This document shows positions 1 through 6,907 of a stretch of DNA of 19,010 bases, piece by piece; positions within the stretch are counted from its first letter, which is position 1; each line of letters opens with the position of its first letter. This DNA comes from Acidobacteriota bacterium (GTDB lineage: Bacteria > Acidobacteriota > Terriglobia > UBA7540): assembly GCA_021789565.1 (NCBI GenBank), contig JAJYJL010000024.1:1-19010 (forward strand), written 5' to 3'. The notes under the pieces were generated by a model, which ran no database searches, was not told where the DNA came from, and saw nothing but the letters and a program-made list of their open reading frames with translations. The position numbers and the translations under genes were made by a program.

Positions 1-2
1 TG

Positions 3-374
3 GCGGCCGACGAGAGTTATCTGCCCTCAAAGGTTTATGAATTTTCTCAACTGCCGGTCCATCACGGAAAAACCAATACGTCCCGTTCGGTGATGGACGG
101 CATGACGCACGAGAATTGCCGCATTGAGCTCCACGAATCCAACTTGGCGCCGGGCAATATGCCTCACCCTGCTCACCATCATTCGCATGAAGAGATGTTC
201 CTGGTCCGCGAGGGCACACTGGAGGTGACCATCAACGGCAAGTCATCCAAGGCGGGGCCGGGCTCAGTAGCCTTTATCGCTTCCAACGATGTTCACGGCA
301 TCCGCAACGTGGGCCGCAACCACGCGCAGTATTTTGTGCTGGCCATCCACAGGCCGGGTGACCATGAGGTCTGA
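3..374 (+). CDS. Cupin-domain protein, 5' end cut by window edge
   Basis: The reading frame is open from the first bases of the window, so the true start lies upstream; an internal GTG at 90 is probably not the start because the upstream codons read as normal protein. The visible 123 residues form one small beta-barrel cupin. Cupin motif 1 is seen as an HHHSHEEMFLVREG stretch, giving the two His and the Glu that bind a metal, and motif 2 as GPGSVAFIASNDVHGIRN with the third His. No second domain or membrane segment is visible. The stop codon is followed after 3 nt by the next cupin gene, so the two are almost certainly co-transcribed. The substrate cannot be told: such cupins act as isomerases, dioxygenases or ligand sensors. 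The cupin assignment is firm, the function unknown. Confidence 0.85.
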   Translation, partial: AADESYLPSKVYEFSQLPVHHGKTNTSRSVMDGMTHENCRIELHESNLAPGNMPHPAHHHSHEEMFLVREGTLEVTINGKSSKAGPGSVAFIASNDVHGIRNVGRNHAQYFVLAIHRPGDHEV

Positions 375-377
375 TCG

Positions 378-833
378 ATGACCGACTGGAAAGAACACGG
401 CATCCGCGTCGTTCCGGGGAACGAACTGGACCCCAACACGCCGCAGACGCCCGGCATGACGCGTGAGGCGGCCATTACGTACGCCCGCACGGGCGCCAGC
501 AAGCTTTGGGCGGGGAAGGTGGTGGTTGGGCCGGCGGTGCGCAGCGGCGCCCACCACCACGGCGAACTGGAAACTGTAATCTTTATCGTGCGCGGCCACG
601 CGCGCTTCCGCTGGGGCGACCGTCTCGAATACGTAGCGGACGCCGGTCCCGGCGATTTTGTTTACGTCCCGCCGTTCGTTCCGCACCAGGAGATGAATGC
701 CCGCTCGGACCAGCCGGTCGAGGGCGTTGTCGTCCGCAGCGGCCAGGAACCCATCGTGGTGAACCTCGATATCCCCAGCCCCGAACCCGGCACTACGGAT
801 GCCAGGGGCGATTCCTTCCATTCGAGGGAGTAG
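378..833 (+). CDS. Cupin-domain protein
   Basis: A 151-residue single-domain cupin. Motif 1 begins at His59-His60-His61 followed by Gly62-Glu63, with a hydrophobic strand after it; motif 2 is PGDFVYVPPFVPHQEMN with His103. These residues would hold one divalent metal in the barrel. There is no signal peptide, so it should be cytoplasmic. The ATG lies 3 nt after the stop of the preceding cupin gene, and such tight spacing implies one operon and translational coupling. The PGDFVYVPPFVPHQ stretch is common in small acidobacterial and proteobacterial cupins of unassigned chemistry. It is clearly a different subfamily from its neighbour, not a recent duplicate: apart from the metal motifs the two share little. 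The catalysed reaction is unknown. Confidence 0.85.
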   Translation: MTDWKEHGIRVVPGNELDPNTPQTPGMTREAAITYARTGASKLWAGKVVVGPAVRSGAHHHGELETVIFIVRGHARFRWGDRLEYVADAGPGDFVYVPPFVPHQEMNARSDQPVEGVVVRSGQEPIVVNLDIPSPEPGTTDARGDSFHSRE

Positions 834-915
834 CTTCTCTTACATCCGCATGGATCGCATGGTCGCGACGTTTGAAATAGCGTCCCCCTGCCTTGGATGC
901 ATCCCTCCGCGGAGC

Positions 916-1422
916 TTGCATAAAAATAAGGGACACTGTAAAAACACAATTCGGAATTGTGTTTTTACACTCTTGGCCGCGGCGCTGCCATTAGCGTTCG
1001 GCGTCCTGGTTTTGCCAGCATTTGCACTGGCCAAGCCCATCAGCAAAACAGAGAGTGTGGATGCTTATTCCATCACGCTGAAGGTACTGCTGGCGGAATC
1101 CTTTGCTGGGCCAAATGCTGCAATGGTGCGGGATGGCGGAGCCAAACCCAACAAGGTGAATGGGCCTGAAAACCCCAACCACCTGGTTGCTTTTGGGAAA
1201 AAGAATAGCAAGCCAATGGAGCATGCGACGGTTGATATCAGCTACAGAAGCCTCTCATCCAAAATGAGTTCATGGATAGCGCTGCCGGTGGTGCGCATGC
1301 ACGCCGATGGCCATGGTCTGGCGAGCTCTCACTACGGCAACAATGTGAGGCTCAATCCAGGCAGATACGTGGTTCGTGTAACTGTGAATGGGCACATTCC
1401 AGCCACTTTTAGATTTTCGCTA
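916..1422 (+). pseudogene. Secreted P19-like protein, no clear start or stop, probably damaged
   Basis: The frame encodes a basic N-region, a hydrophobic core rich in Leu and Ala and an ALA cleavage-like site near 1030, then about 130 residues ending in a beta-strand-rich part with DGHGLASSHYGNNVRLNPGRY. That tail resembles the periplasmic P19/Tp34 iron-uptake family (LPVV followed by HYGNN and a strand), a tentative match made from memory. No ATG or GTG in frame precedes the signal sequence; the only candidate is a TTG at 916 with a GGAG just 2 nt away, and the region carries a perfect 15-bp inverted repeat. No stop is met at the expected end near FRFSL: the frame runs on to 2334 antisense to the isomerase. 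A TAG at 1421-1423 sits one frame away, so a 1-nt indel would explain the lost stop. I read this as a decayed or rearranged gene. The limits given are approximate. Confidence 0.45.
937..969. repeat. Perfect 15-bp inverted repeat with 3-nt loop
   Basis: The left arm TGTAAAAACACAATT (937-951) and right arm AATTGTGTTTTTACA (955-969) are exact reverse complements around a CGG loop. The stem is AT-rich and lacks a following T-run, so it is not a classical intrinsic terminator. It lies where the start codon of the P19-like gene would be expected. It could be an operator, the end of a small palindromic element, or a recombination or assembly scar. I saw no second copy in the window. Confidence 0.85.
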
Positions 1423-2307
1423 GCTTTCCAGCGCCTTGCGGCAGTAGGCGTAGCACTTTTTCATTTCGGCAATGGTATCCATTCCCGGCTTGTCATACTC
1501 GTACTCGATGTTGGCGGGAATCTTCCAGTGATTGTCGCGCAGCAGATGGAGCACGGCGACGATGGGCGTATCGCCTTGGCCGAATGGGACGGCATCGCCG
1601 TGGTTCTTTTTGCGGTCCTTAATGTGGAGCGTCACCATCTTTCGGTGATATTTGCGAAGGAAGCTGACCGGGTCCTGGTTGGCGGCGGTGAAGTGGCCGA
1701 TATCGAGGTTGATGCCGAGGTAGGGCGAAGCCCCTTTGAGAGCGCGCTCAAAGGTGGCGGGGGTAGAAAACTCGTCGGGGTCGGCGGTGTCGTCATGGTT
1801 GTGGAAGCCCACCACGATTTTGTACTTCTGCGCCAGCAGGTCCACCTGGTGCGCCACGCTGACGTTGGAAGAGGCGGTAATGTATTTTACGCCCAGGGCG
1901 CGGGCCATCAGAAATCCGCGCTCCATCTCCGGGTGCGTAAAGTCTTTGCGGAAGCTGTAATTGTAGGCGTAGAGCAGCACTCCGGCTTTGTCAAATTTCC
2001 GCCGCACTTCATGGAAGCGGCTCATCGGGACGGTCAGCCTCCACTTGCGCAGCGCCTCGCGCGAAAGATGGTCGGGCTCAATGTGGCCCTGGTAAAGCTC
2101 GCACTCGCTGAGCCCCACAGTCAGGTATGCCTGGATGGCGGCATCGAGCGGCCGGTCGCGAAAAGAATAACTCTGCGCCCCGATCTGAACTCCGCGCACA
2201 ATGGAATTAACTTTGCCCGCGGCGAAGATCGATTTTTCTGCCAGCAGCACGCCGGCCGTTCCTGCAAAAAGAATTTTTCCAGCCTCACGCCGGGATATGG
2301 GCGCCAT
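1420..2307 (-). CDS. Tat-exported sugar phosphate isomerase/epimerase-like TIM-barrel protein
   Basis: A 295-residue protein of the xylose-isomerase-like TIM barrel superfamily (AP_endonuc_2). The start is the ATG at 2307, preceded by GAGGAGGATTT; the frame is open further upstream to 2505 but that part has no protein character. The N-terminus begins MAPISRREAGK with a hydrophobic stretch and an AAG end, a twin-arginine signal, so the enzyme is probably folded in the cytoplasm and exported. Barrel signatures in order are SECELYQG, VVGFHNHDD, LGINLDIGHF, TLHIKDRK and ANIEYEYD, whose Glu, His and Asp residues normally bind a divalent metal. Members isomerise or epimerise keto-sugars or inositol derivatives; secreted acidobacterial and planctomycete versions mostly lack a known substrate. 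It converges on the damaged P19-like gene and stands alone on its strand. Confidence 0.88.
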   Translation of the reverse strand: MAPISRREAGKILFAGTAGVLLAEKSIFAAGKVNSIVRGVQIGAQSYSFRDRPLDAAIQAYLTVGLSECELYQGHIEPDHLSREALRKWRLTVPMSRFHEVRRKFDKAGVLLYAYNYSFRKDFTHPEMERGFLMARALGVKYITASSNVSVAHQVDLLAQKYKIVVGFHNHDDTADPDEFSTPATFERALKGASPYLGINLDIGHFTAANQDPVSFLRKYHRKMVTLHIKDRKKNHGDAVPFGQGDTPIVAVLHLLRDNHWKIPANIEYEYDKPGMDTIAEMKKCYAYCRKALES

Positions 2308-2442
2308 AAATCCTCCTCTATGATCAGCTCTTGAAAAACTGCTCCAGTATAGTGGCGAGTTTGCGCGGGTGCAAGAGGTGCTCGTCCTCACCCATGCCAA
2401 AAAGCGCGATCTATGCACGGCAGGTGGGAACCATAGCAGGAG

Positions 2443-2456
2443 TGAAAAATTTTTCA
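2443..2456. promoter_or_regulatory. Perfect 14-bp AT palindrome upstream of the isomerase gene
   Basis: TGAAAAATTTTTCA reads the same on both strands. It lies about 136 bp upstream of the isomerase ATG at 2307, in the interval between that gene and the lysine-rich protein gene on the other strand. Position and symmetry fit a dimeric repressor site, but AT-rich palindromes of this size also arise by chance in promoter regions. Confidence 0.35.
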
Positions 2457-2621
2457 ATGACAATGTAGAGACGACATAACGGCCCTCTGCTTTCATGGGA
2501 CTCATAGGTCTTTGTAATGCCCTGATTTGTTGGATTCAAAGGGTTTTCCAAACCGAGTGATCGTTCGGCAGTTTAAGTGCGGGAGAAACTCTGTATCCGT
2601 TAATCGAAAGGGGGTGCACCA

Positions 2622-2828
2622 GTGAAAAAACTGACTGCATTGCTGTTCGCCTTGATGGTAGCAGCCTCACTGTCCATGCCTGCCTTCGCTGTGGGCCAGA
2701 CAATGGGCAATTCTTCCACTGCCTCAGGGCAAACTACTCATAAGAAGAAACATAAAAAGAAGAAGAAAAAGACTTCCAAAAAACATCACAAGAAGGGAAC
2801 CAGCAGCACAACTCCACCTCCTCAGTAG
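2622..2828 (+). CDS. Small secreted lysine-rich protein
   Basis: A 68-residue protein that starts with GTG at 2622, preceded at a good distance by AAAGGGGGTG. Residues 1 to about 23 form a clean Sec signal peptide (MKKL, a hydrophobic Ala/Leu/Met core, then PAFA). The mature part is about 45 residues: a Ser/Thr/Gly spacer, a dense Lys/His block with runs such as KKKHKKKKKKTSKKHHKK, and a Ser/Thr/Pro/Gln tail. No Cys and no recognisable fold; it should be disordered and strongly cationic outside the inner membrane. Similar small Lys-rich exported proteins occur in Acidobacteriota, but I know of no proven function. Binding to anionic envelope polymers, nucleic acid or metal (His) are possibilities. 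Monocistronic, with a GC hairpin 50 bp downstream. Confidence 0.75.
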   Translation: MKKLTALLFALMVAASLSMPAFAVGQTMGNSSTASGQTTHKKKHKKKKKKTSKKHHKKGTSSTTPPPQ

Positions 2829-2877
2829 AGGATCAACAAAAGCAGTCGTATTAACGTAGCTCATATGCCGGGGTGCC

Positions 2878-2914
2878 GGCAGCCCCCCGTGGGTGACGCT
2901 ACGGGGGGTCTGCC
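2878..2914 (+). terminator. Strong GC hairpin, likely terminator of the lysine-rich protein gene
   Basis: GGCAGCCCCCCGT (2878-2890) pairs with ACGGGGGGTCTGCC (2901-2914) with a single unpaired T, giving a 13-bp stem and a 10-nt loop. It is followed by AGTAATTTTAG, only a weak U-tract, so termination is likely but not textbook. It begins 50 bp after the stop codon at 2828. Confidence 0.55.
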
Positions 2915-3014
2915 AGTAATTTTAGTACCCTTCCAGTTCGCACATCGATTCGCAGAAAACATCGGGCCCCAAAGCTCTGCCGCTGGATGATTTGCCAGGT
3001 GCATGTCAGGCTTC

Positions 3015-3133
3015 CCTGCAACAGGTTTCATTCCGGTTGCCCGCCAGGATATCGACTCCATAAATCCACCCCGATGATCAGTTCCTGAAAAGCAGCGCCA
3101 GGTATAAAGATGGCTCCGAGCGGGCGCAAGAGG
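3015..3133 (-). pseudogene. Decayed copy of the isomerase leader and first codons
   Basis: Bases 3045-3101 match 2291-2347 without gaps at 45 of 57 positions, and a further block (GCGGGCGCAAGAGG, 3120-3133) matches 2365-2378 at 13 of 14. The shared part covers the 5' untranslated region, ribosome binding site and start of the Tat-signal isomerase. In this copy the start ATG survives (3061, minus strand) and the first residues read MESISWRATG against MAPISRREAG, so one Arg of the twin-Arg pair is lost and the Shine-Dalgarno is weakened. Weaker similarity continues to about 3015. The frame then carries no barrel motifs, so this is a remnant rather than a gene. Confidence 0.6.
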
Positions 3134-3164
3134 CCCACGGCAGGAGACACCCCGGAAGTATTAC

Positions 3165-3287
3165 ATGGCGGCACAGGCGATTCAGCCAGTGGGAAAGGCG
3201 CTCAAGATCGCGTACGATATCCATTCGTCGGGCTTCCTATACTCGGAGAATGCAACCCGGGTGGGCGCCGCGGTGAAACGTGATTGA
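3165..3287 (+). CDS. Possible 40-aa upstream ORF overlapping the MFS start
   Basis: ATG at 3165 has GGAAG 7 nt upstream and opens a 40-codon frame (MAAQAIQPVGKALKIAYDIH, then SSGFLYSENATRVGAAVKRD) that ends with TGA at 3285-3287. It overlaps the GTG start of the transporter gene at 3280 by 8 nt. That geometry suits translational coupling or a leader peptide, and the transporter start itself has only a weak ribosome binding site. The peptide resembles nothing I know; it could equally be the tail of a lost gene or chance. Confidence 0.3.
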   Translation: MAAQAIQPVGKALKIAYDIHSSGFLYSENATRVGAAVKRD

Positions 3288-4632
3288 CGTTCGCGAAGAG
3301 ATCGCAAACGCTGAGGTAGGGCCCTATCACCGGCTGATCGCCGCGCTTGTCGGCATGGCAGTTTTCTTCGACGGGTATGACACATTCAGTCCTGCTTACG
3401 TCATACACTATGTGATGAAGCCTTGGAATCTGGTCCCCAGCCAGGCCGGGCTGCTGGTTTCGAGTGGACTCGTCGGATTCATGATCGGCTCGCTCGCGCA
3501 GGGAGAGTTTTCTGACCGGTATGGCCGTAGGGCAACGCTGCTTGGGGCGCTGTGGATCGCAACGATTTTCAGCCTCGCGACGGCTGTGTTCGCGCATTCT
3601 TTCTGGACGTTTTGCGGCCTTCGCCTGCTGACGGGCACCGGACTCGGCGCGCTGCTGCCAGTCGGCATCACTTATTTGACTGAGTTCGCGCCGCGCCGTG
3701 CACTCCACACGTTTACCACCTGGGGATGGGCGCTCGGTTGGGCCATGGGCGGGGTTGCGGCCTCCTTGGTTGGCGTCCTCCTGACCCCGGCTCTCGGATG
3801 GCAGGCGCTTTATTATGTTGCCTGTCTTTCGAGTGTGTTAGCTGTTGCCTGCCACTTTGTGCTTCCCGAGTCGCTCCAGTTTGCAGCCATGCAAGGCCGC
3901 GTGCGCGACCTTCCCGCCGCTCTCAGCCGCCTGAATCCCGGCCGGGCCGTTGCTTACGCAGCCCCGGACGCACAGTTTGCCCTTCCTGAACCGCGTGACC
4001 GCGCCGCTTCGGTAACGTTACTCCTGTCTGGCCGCTATCGCCGCACGACCCTGGCAGTATGGACCGCAGCGTTCTTCATTTTATTCAGCATTTTCGGTTT
4101 TACGAGTTGGATTCCCACGGCCATGATCGAGCGCGGCGAGACTTTTGCCATGAGCTTCGGTTTCGGGGCGTTGATCCAGGTGATGGGATTCGTGGGTTCC
4201 TTACTTTGTGGCCTGCTAGCGGAGCGAACCGGCAGGGACCGCGGTTTTCTATTTTTCTGGTGGGCGGGTGGCGCTCTTTCGGTGCTGGCGCTTGGCTGGG
4301 TCAATCATCATGCCCTCAATATCTTCCTGGTTGCGGCCGGGGGATTTTGCATCCTGGGCGGGATGAATATTCTGAACAACTTCACGGCGGCTTCCTATGA
4401 AACCGAAGTGCGCGGGACCGCCGTGGGCACCATGCTCGGAGTTGGGCGCGTAGGCGCCATCCTTGGACCTTACCTGACCGGATGGCTTCAGCAAATCCAC
4501 CCGGGCTTTACGGCGTTGTTTGGCGCAATCAGCCTGTCCGTGGCGCTGGGTGCCTGTGCAGTAATGATAGCCCGGCCCCGAAACCCATCCGTCGTCTCCG
4601 GCCGGGGTATGGCACCGGCGGTCGCCAACTGA
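3280..4632 (+). CDS. MFS transporter, aromatic acid:H+ symporter type
   Basis: A 450-residue inner-membrane protein with about 12 hydrophobic segments, the normal size for the major facilitator superfamily. GTG at 3280 is the most upstream start, since an in-frame TGA lies two codons before it (3274-3276). The N-terminus IDVREEIANAEVGPYH, the first helix ending in the charged DGYDTF, and the loop 2-3 motif GEFSDRYGRR are typical of the AAHS branch, which imports benzoate-like and other organic acids with protons. The equivalent loop in the second half reads LLAERTGRDRG. A long hydrophilic centre (about residues 200-245) divides the two six-helix halves. No catabolic genes lie next to it, so the substrate is not indicated. 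The overlapping 40-aa ORF upstream could control its translation. Confidence 0.88.
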   Translation: MIDVREEIANAEVGPYHRLIAALVGMAVFFDGYDTFSPAYVIHYVMKPWNLVPSQAGLLVSSGLVGFMIGSLAQGEFSDRYGRRATLLGALWIATIFSLATAVFAHSFWTFCGLRLLTGTGLGALLPVGITYLTEFAPRRALHTFTTWGWALGWAMGGVAASLVGVLLTPALGWQALYYVACLSSVLAVACHFVLPESLQFAAMQGRVRDLPAALSRLNPGRAVAYAAPDAQFALPEPRDRAASVTLLLSGRYRRTTLAVWTAAFFILFSIFGFTSWIPTAMIERGETFAMSFGFGALIQVMGFVGSLLCGLLAERTGRDRGFLFFWWAGGALSVLALGWVNHHALNIFLVAAGGFCILGGMNILNNFTAASYETEVRGTAVGTMLGVGRVGAILGPYLTGWLQQIHPGFTALFGAISLSVALGACAVMIARPRNPSVVSGRGMAPAVAN

Positions 4633-4886
4633 GTCGCATCGAAGCAGTTTTTTGGCCGCGGATGGCCGGACGCTTTCCTGTTGGGACGCAACAAAGCACA
4701 ACTGGGCTATAATGCCGGGCAATTACCGGGTGATGGTGGGTGCCTCTTCACGTGACATCCGGCTCGGGGGCAGGTTTTCTGTCAATTGAGTTGCACGTTG
4801 GCTGGAAGGGGCCGAATGGGCGGCGCGTCGCCACCCATTTGGCATGGGGTGAGAAACACGGGAGATTCACTCCTTGCGGGTAATGC

Positions 4887-6188
4887 CTACCTTCTACTTC
4901 CTTCACCTTCACCGCGGCGCTCTCCGCGGTCACCTTGCCATTCCCTCCGCTCGCCCCGCCATTCTCTGCGTTCTCCGCGGAACCGATAAACCCCGTAAAA
5001 ACCCGATCCCCAGTATCCGTAGGGACGTCCCCAGCCCCAGTAGGGTGAGTAGTAGCCCGGCCAACCGTAGTAGCCGAAATAAACGGGATAACCGTAGGGC
5101 GGACGGTTAGGATAATAGCGGTCCGGGCGGTGCGGAAGCGTCTGCTGGGCGTAGTCCTGCTGGTTTACCGGGCGGAAGGCCGCCTGGGCCGAGAGAGTTG
5201 AGATATTGGCTGAGGATTCCATCCGGAAAGTGAGCAGCGCTTCAGGCGGAATCACCGTGGGGCGCCCGCGGGTGAGCAGCACGCCTGCGACGCCCACCGC
5301 GGCGCCTACCCCCGCTCCTATCGCAGCACCCTGTCCTTCACCCGCGATGGCTCCGATAATGGCGCCGACGCCGGTTGTGGTCCCGATGGCCGAGGCGTCA
5401 CGGGCTTTGGTGGTGCCGCCCGACGCGCGTACGAGTTGCGTCTGCACAGGCAGTTGCTGGCCGTTCACCAAGGTCAATCTCGTGAGTGCAATTTCCAGTT
5501 TTGATGTTCCTTTAACTCGTCCACCCTTCAGGGCATTTAAAACCCTGCCTTCGATGGTCTGGCCGCGCCGGGCCACCACCCAGCCGTTCACAACTACGGG
5601 CTGGTCCAGCGTCGCGGTAAAGACATCGCCCGACCTGTTACGATTGGTCGAAAGCTCCTGGTTCAGCCGCACCGCAATCATTGTGCCGGAAGACAGGTGC
5701 AAGGTGGCAGGAACAGTCTGCTGCTGAGCATCACCACCAAAAGTGTGCGTTTGGGGCGCCGGCTGTGGAGGTGCGTCCGCCGGCTGAGAAGGTTCATCTG
5801 CCTGCGGAGGCGCGTCTGCAGGCTGCGATGGAGCAGACTGCGAAGACTCCACGTCCGCTGGAGGCCTTGAAGCCGATTCGTTCACCCGCAGGCTGTCAAT
5901 CACCTTCACTACGCCGGGTTCCATGCTGGCGATGCTGTCAACGGCTGACTGCTGCTGTTGCGTATCTACCGTGCCCGTCAGCGTGACCACGCCATCCTGC
6001 GTTGAAACACGAATATCCAGCGTCTTCAGCGACGGATCCTGGAACAGCTTTGCCTGGATGGAGGTTGTGATGGCATTGTCGCCAGGCGCGTTCTGCGAAT
6101 CCTGCTGGCCGGCCATCAGCAGGCTGGAACTCAACATGAAAAGTCCGCTCAACACAATTGCCACCCATTTGGATTCTCGTTTCAGCAT
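4887..6188 (-). CDS. Exported BON-domain protein with glycine zipper and Tyr/Arg-rich tail
   Basis: 433 residues from the ATG at 6188; an adjacent ATG at 6191 sits too close to the AAAGGGGGG ribosome binding site. Parts in order: a Sec signal (1 to about 27); a BON domain (about 36-104, with GVVTLTGTV), a fold associated with envelope and phospholipid interaction; a Pro/Gln/Ala linker holding QPADAPPQ twice (122-142); a beta-rich domain (about 158-255, LSSGTMIAVRLNQELSTNRNRSGD) that recalls the outer part of TrbI/VirB10-like barrels; a glycine zipper (about 272-307) that could insert in a membrane; and a low-complexity tail rich in Tyr, Pro, Trp and Gly (355-400) ending in RGERREW repeats. 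Likely an envelope or outer-membrane stability protein. It stands alone, convergent with the MFS gene. Confidence 0.8.
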   Translation of the reverse strand: MLKRESKWVAIVLSGLFMLSSSLLMAGQQDSQNAPGDNAITTSIQAKLFQDPSLKTLDIRVSTQDGVVTLTGTVDTQQQQSAVDSIASMEPGVVKVIDSLRVNESASRPPADVESSQSAPSQPADAPPQADEPSQPADAPPQPAPQTHTFGGDAQQQTVPATLHLSSGTMIAVRLNQELSTNRNRSGDVFTATLDQPVVVNGWVVARRGQTIEGRVLNALKGGRVKGTSKLEIALTRLTLVNGQQLPVQTQLVRASGGTTKARDASAIGTTTGVGAIIGAIAGEGQGAAIGAGVGAAVGVAGVLLTRGRPTVIPPEALLTFRMESSANISTLSAQAAFRPVNQQDYAQQTLPHRPDRYYPNRPPYGYPVYFGYYGWPGYYSPYWGWGRPYGYWGSGFYGVYRFRGERREWRGERREWQGDRGERRGEGEGSRR

Positions 6189-6191
6189 CAT

Positions 6192-6907
6192 GCCCCCCTT
6201 TGGCAGCCCGAGCCCTCCAGCCACATCGCTTGCCCGTTGCGTAATCCTGTTTGCTTTCTCTCGGCCAACTTACCTTCCTCAATTCCATTAGACGCCGGCT
6301 CAACCGCCTGCGTTTGCAAAAGTTTGAAAACTTTTCGTAAAATTCTCCTGCCGTTCAACTTCCATCTCCCGTTACCGGATCGGCAACTAATTATGCGCCC
6401 GCCCGTGGTTACAGCACTTTCGCTGCCATTTCGATGAATTTCTAATCGCTCAGCCGGCGCTAAACGCGGGCGATAGTTCCCGTGACACTAACCGGCGCGG
6501 TTGCCGGATTTCCGGCTCCGCGCGCCTGCCGCAGTAACTTGTTCCGGCTCGAAATTGGTTGCATTCACTTGAACCCACAAATGGCGACGAAGTTGCGTCT
6601 CGAGTCGAGATAGGCGCGAAAGGTCGGTATGGAAAAGGCTCCGGAACCAGCGCCTTGGGTCTTTCCGGCAGATTCTCTGAGAACTTTAGAAAGCCCAAAT
6701 GGTACCTTCGATCTATTGTCGGGGTGTTCTCCTTGAACCGCCAGGCCGGAATTTTGGAAAATTCTGAGTGAAATGGGAGCAACCGGCAACAAAGTTGCTC
6801 AGAAAGGCCTCACAGGCGCGGGTCCGGTCGGCTCGAGCCCCGAACAAAAACTCCCCGCCTGACCGCAACTCTTTGGTGGGCCATGTGTTATATAAGGTGT
6901 GGACGCG
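6192..6907. other. Long intergenic region without a convincing gene
   Basis: About 700 bases between the divergent BON-protein and sigma-factor genes. Short open frames exist on both strands (for example 6450-6782 minus and 6559-6771 plus), but they overlap each other, lack ribosome binding sites and do not resemble proteins I know. The stretch holds a near-palindrome at 6318-6335 and a small hairpin with GAGCAAC/GTTGCTC arms at 6777-6800. It must contain both divergent promoters; TTATATAA at 6888-6895 lies just before the sigma gene. A small RNA could hide here, but nothing proves it. Confidence 0.5.
6318..6335. repeat. 18-bp inverted repeat upstream of the BON-protein gene
   Basis: AAAAGTTT and AAACTTTT are exact reverse complements around a GA spacer. 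The site lies about 130 bp upstream of the BON-protein start at 6188. It could be an operator for that gene, or a chance AT-rich palindrome. Confidence 0.4.

Noticed and set aside
264..821. Minus-strand frame over the cupin genes
   Set aside because: Antisense to two well-supported cupins and without a recognisable domain.
1423..2334. Long plus-strand frame continuing the P19-like protein across the isomerase gene
   Set aside because: It is antisense to a gene with clear barrel motifs; its translation is low-quality sequence typical of an antisense shadow.
2861..3061. 66-aa minus-strand ORF as a functional gene
   Set aside because: Its first codons are a decayed copy of the isomerase start; the rest lacks barrel or other motifs.
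6450..6782. 110-aa minus-strand ORF in the long intergenic region
   Set aside because: No ribosome binding site, overlaps equally weak plus-strand frames, no protein-like features.
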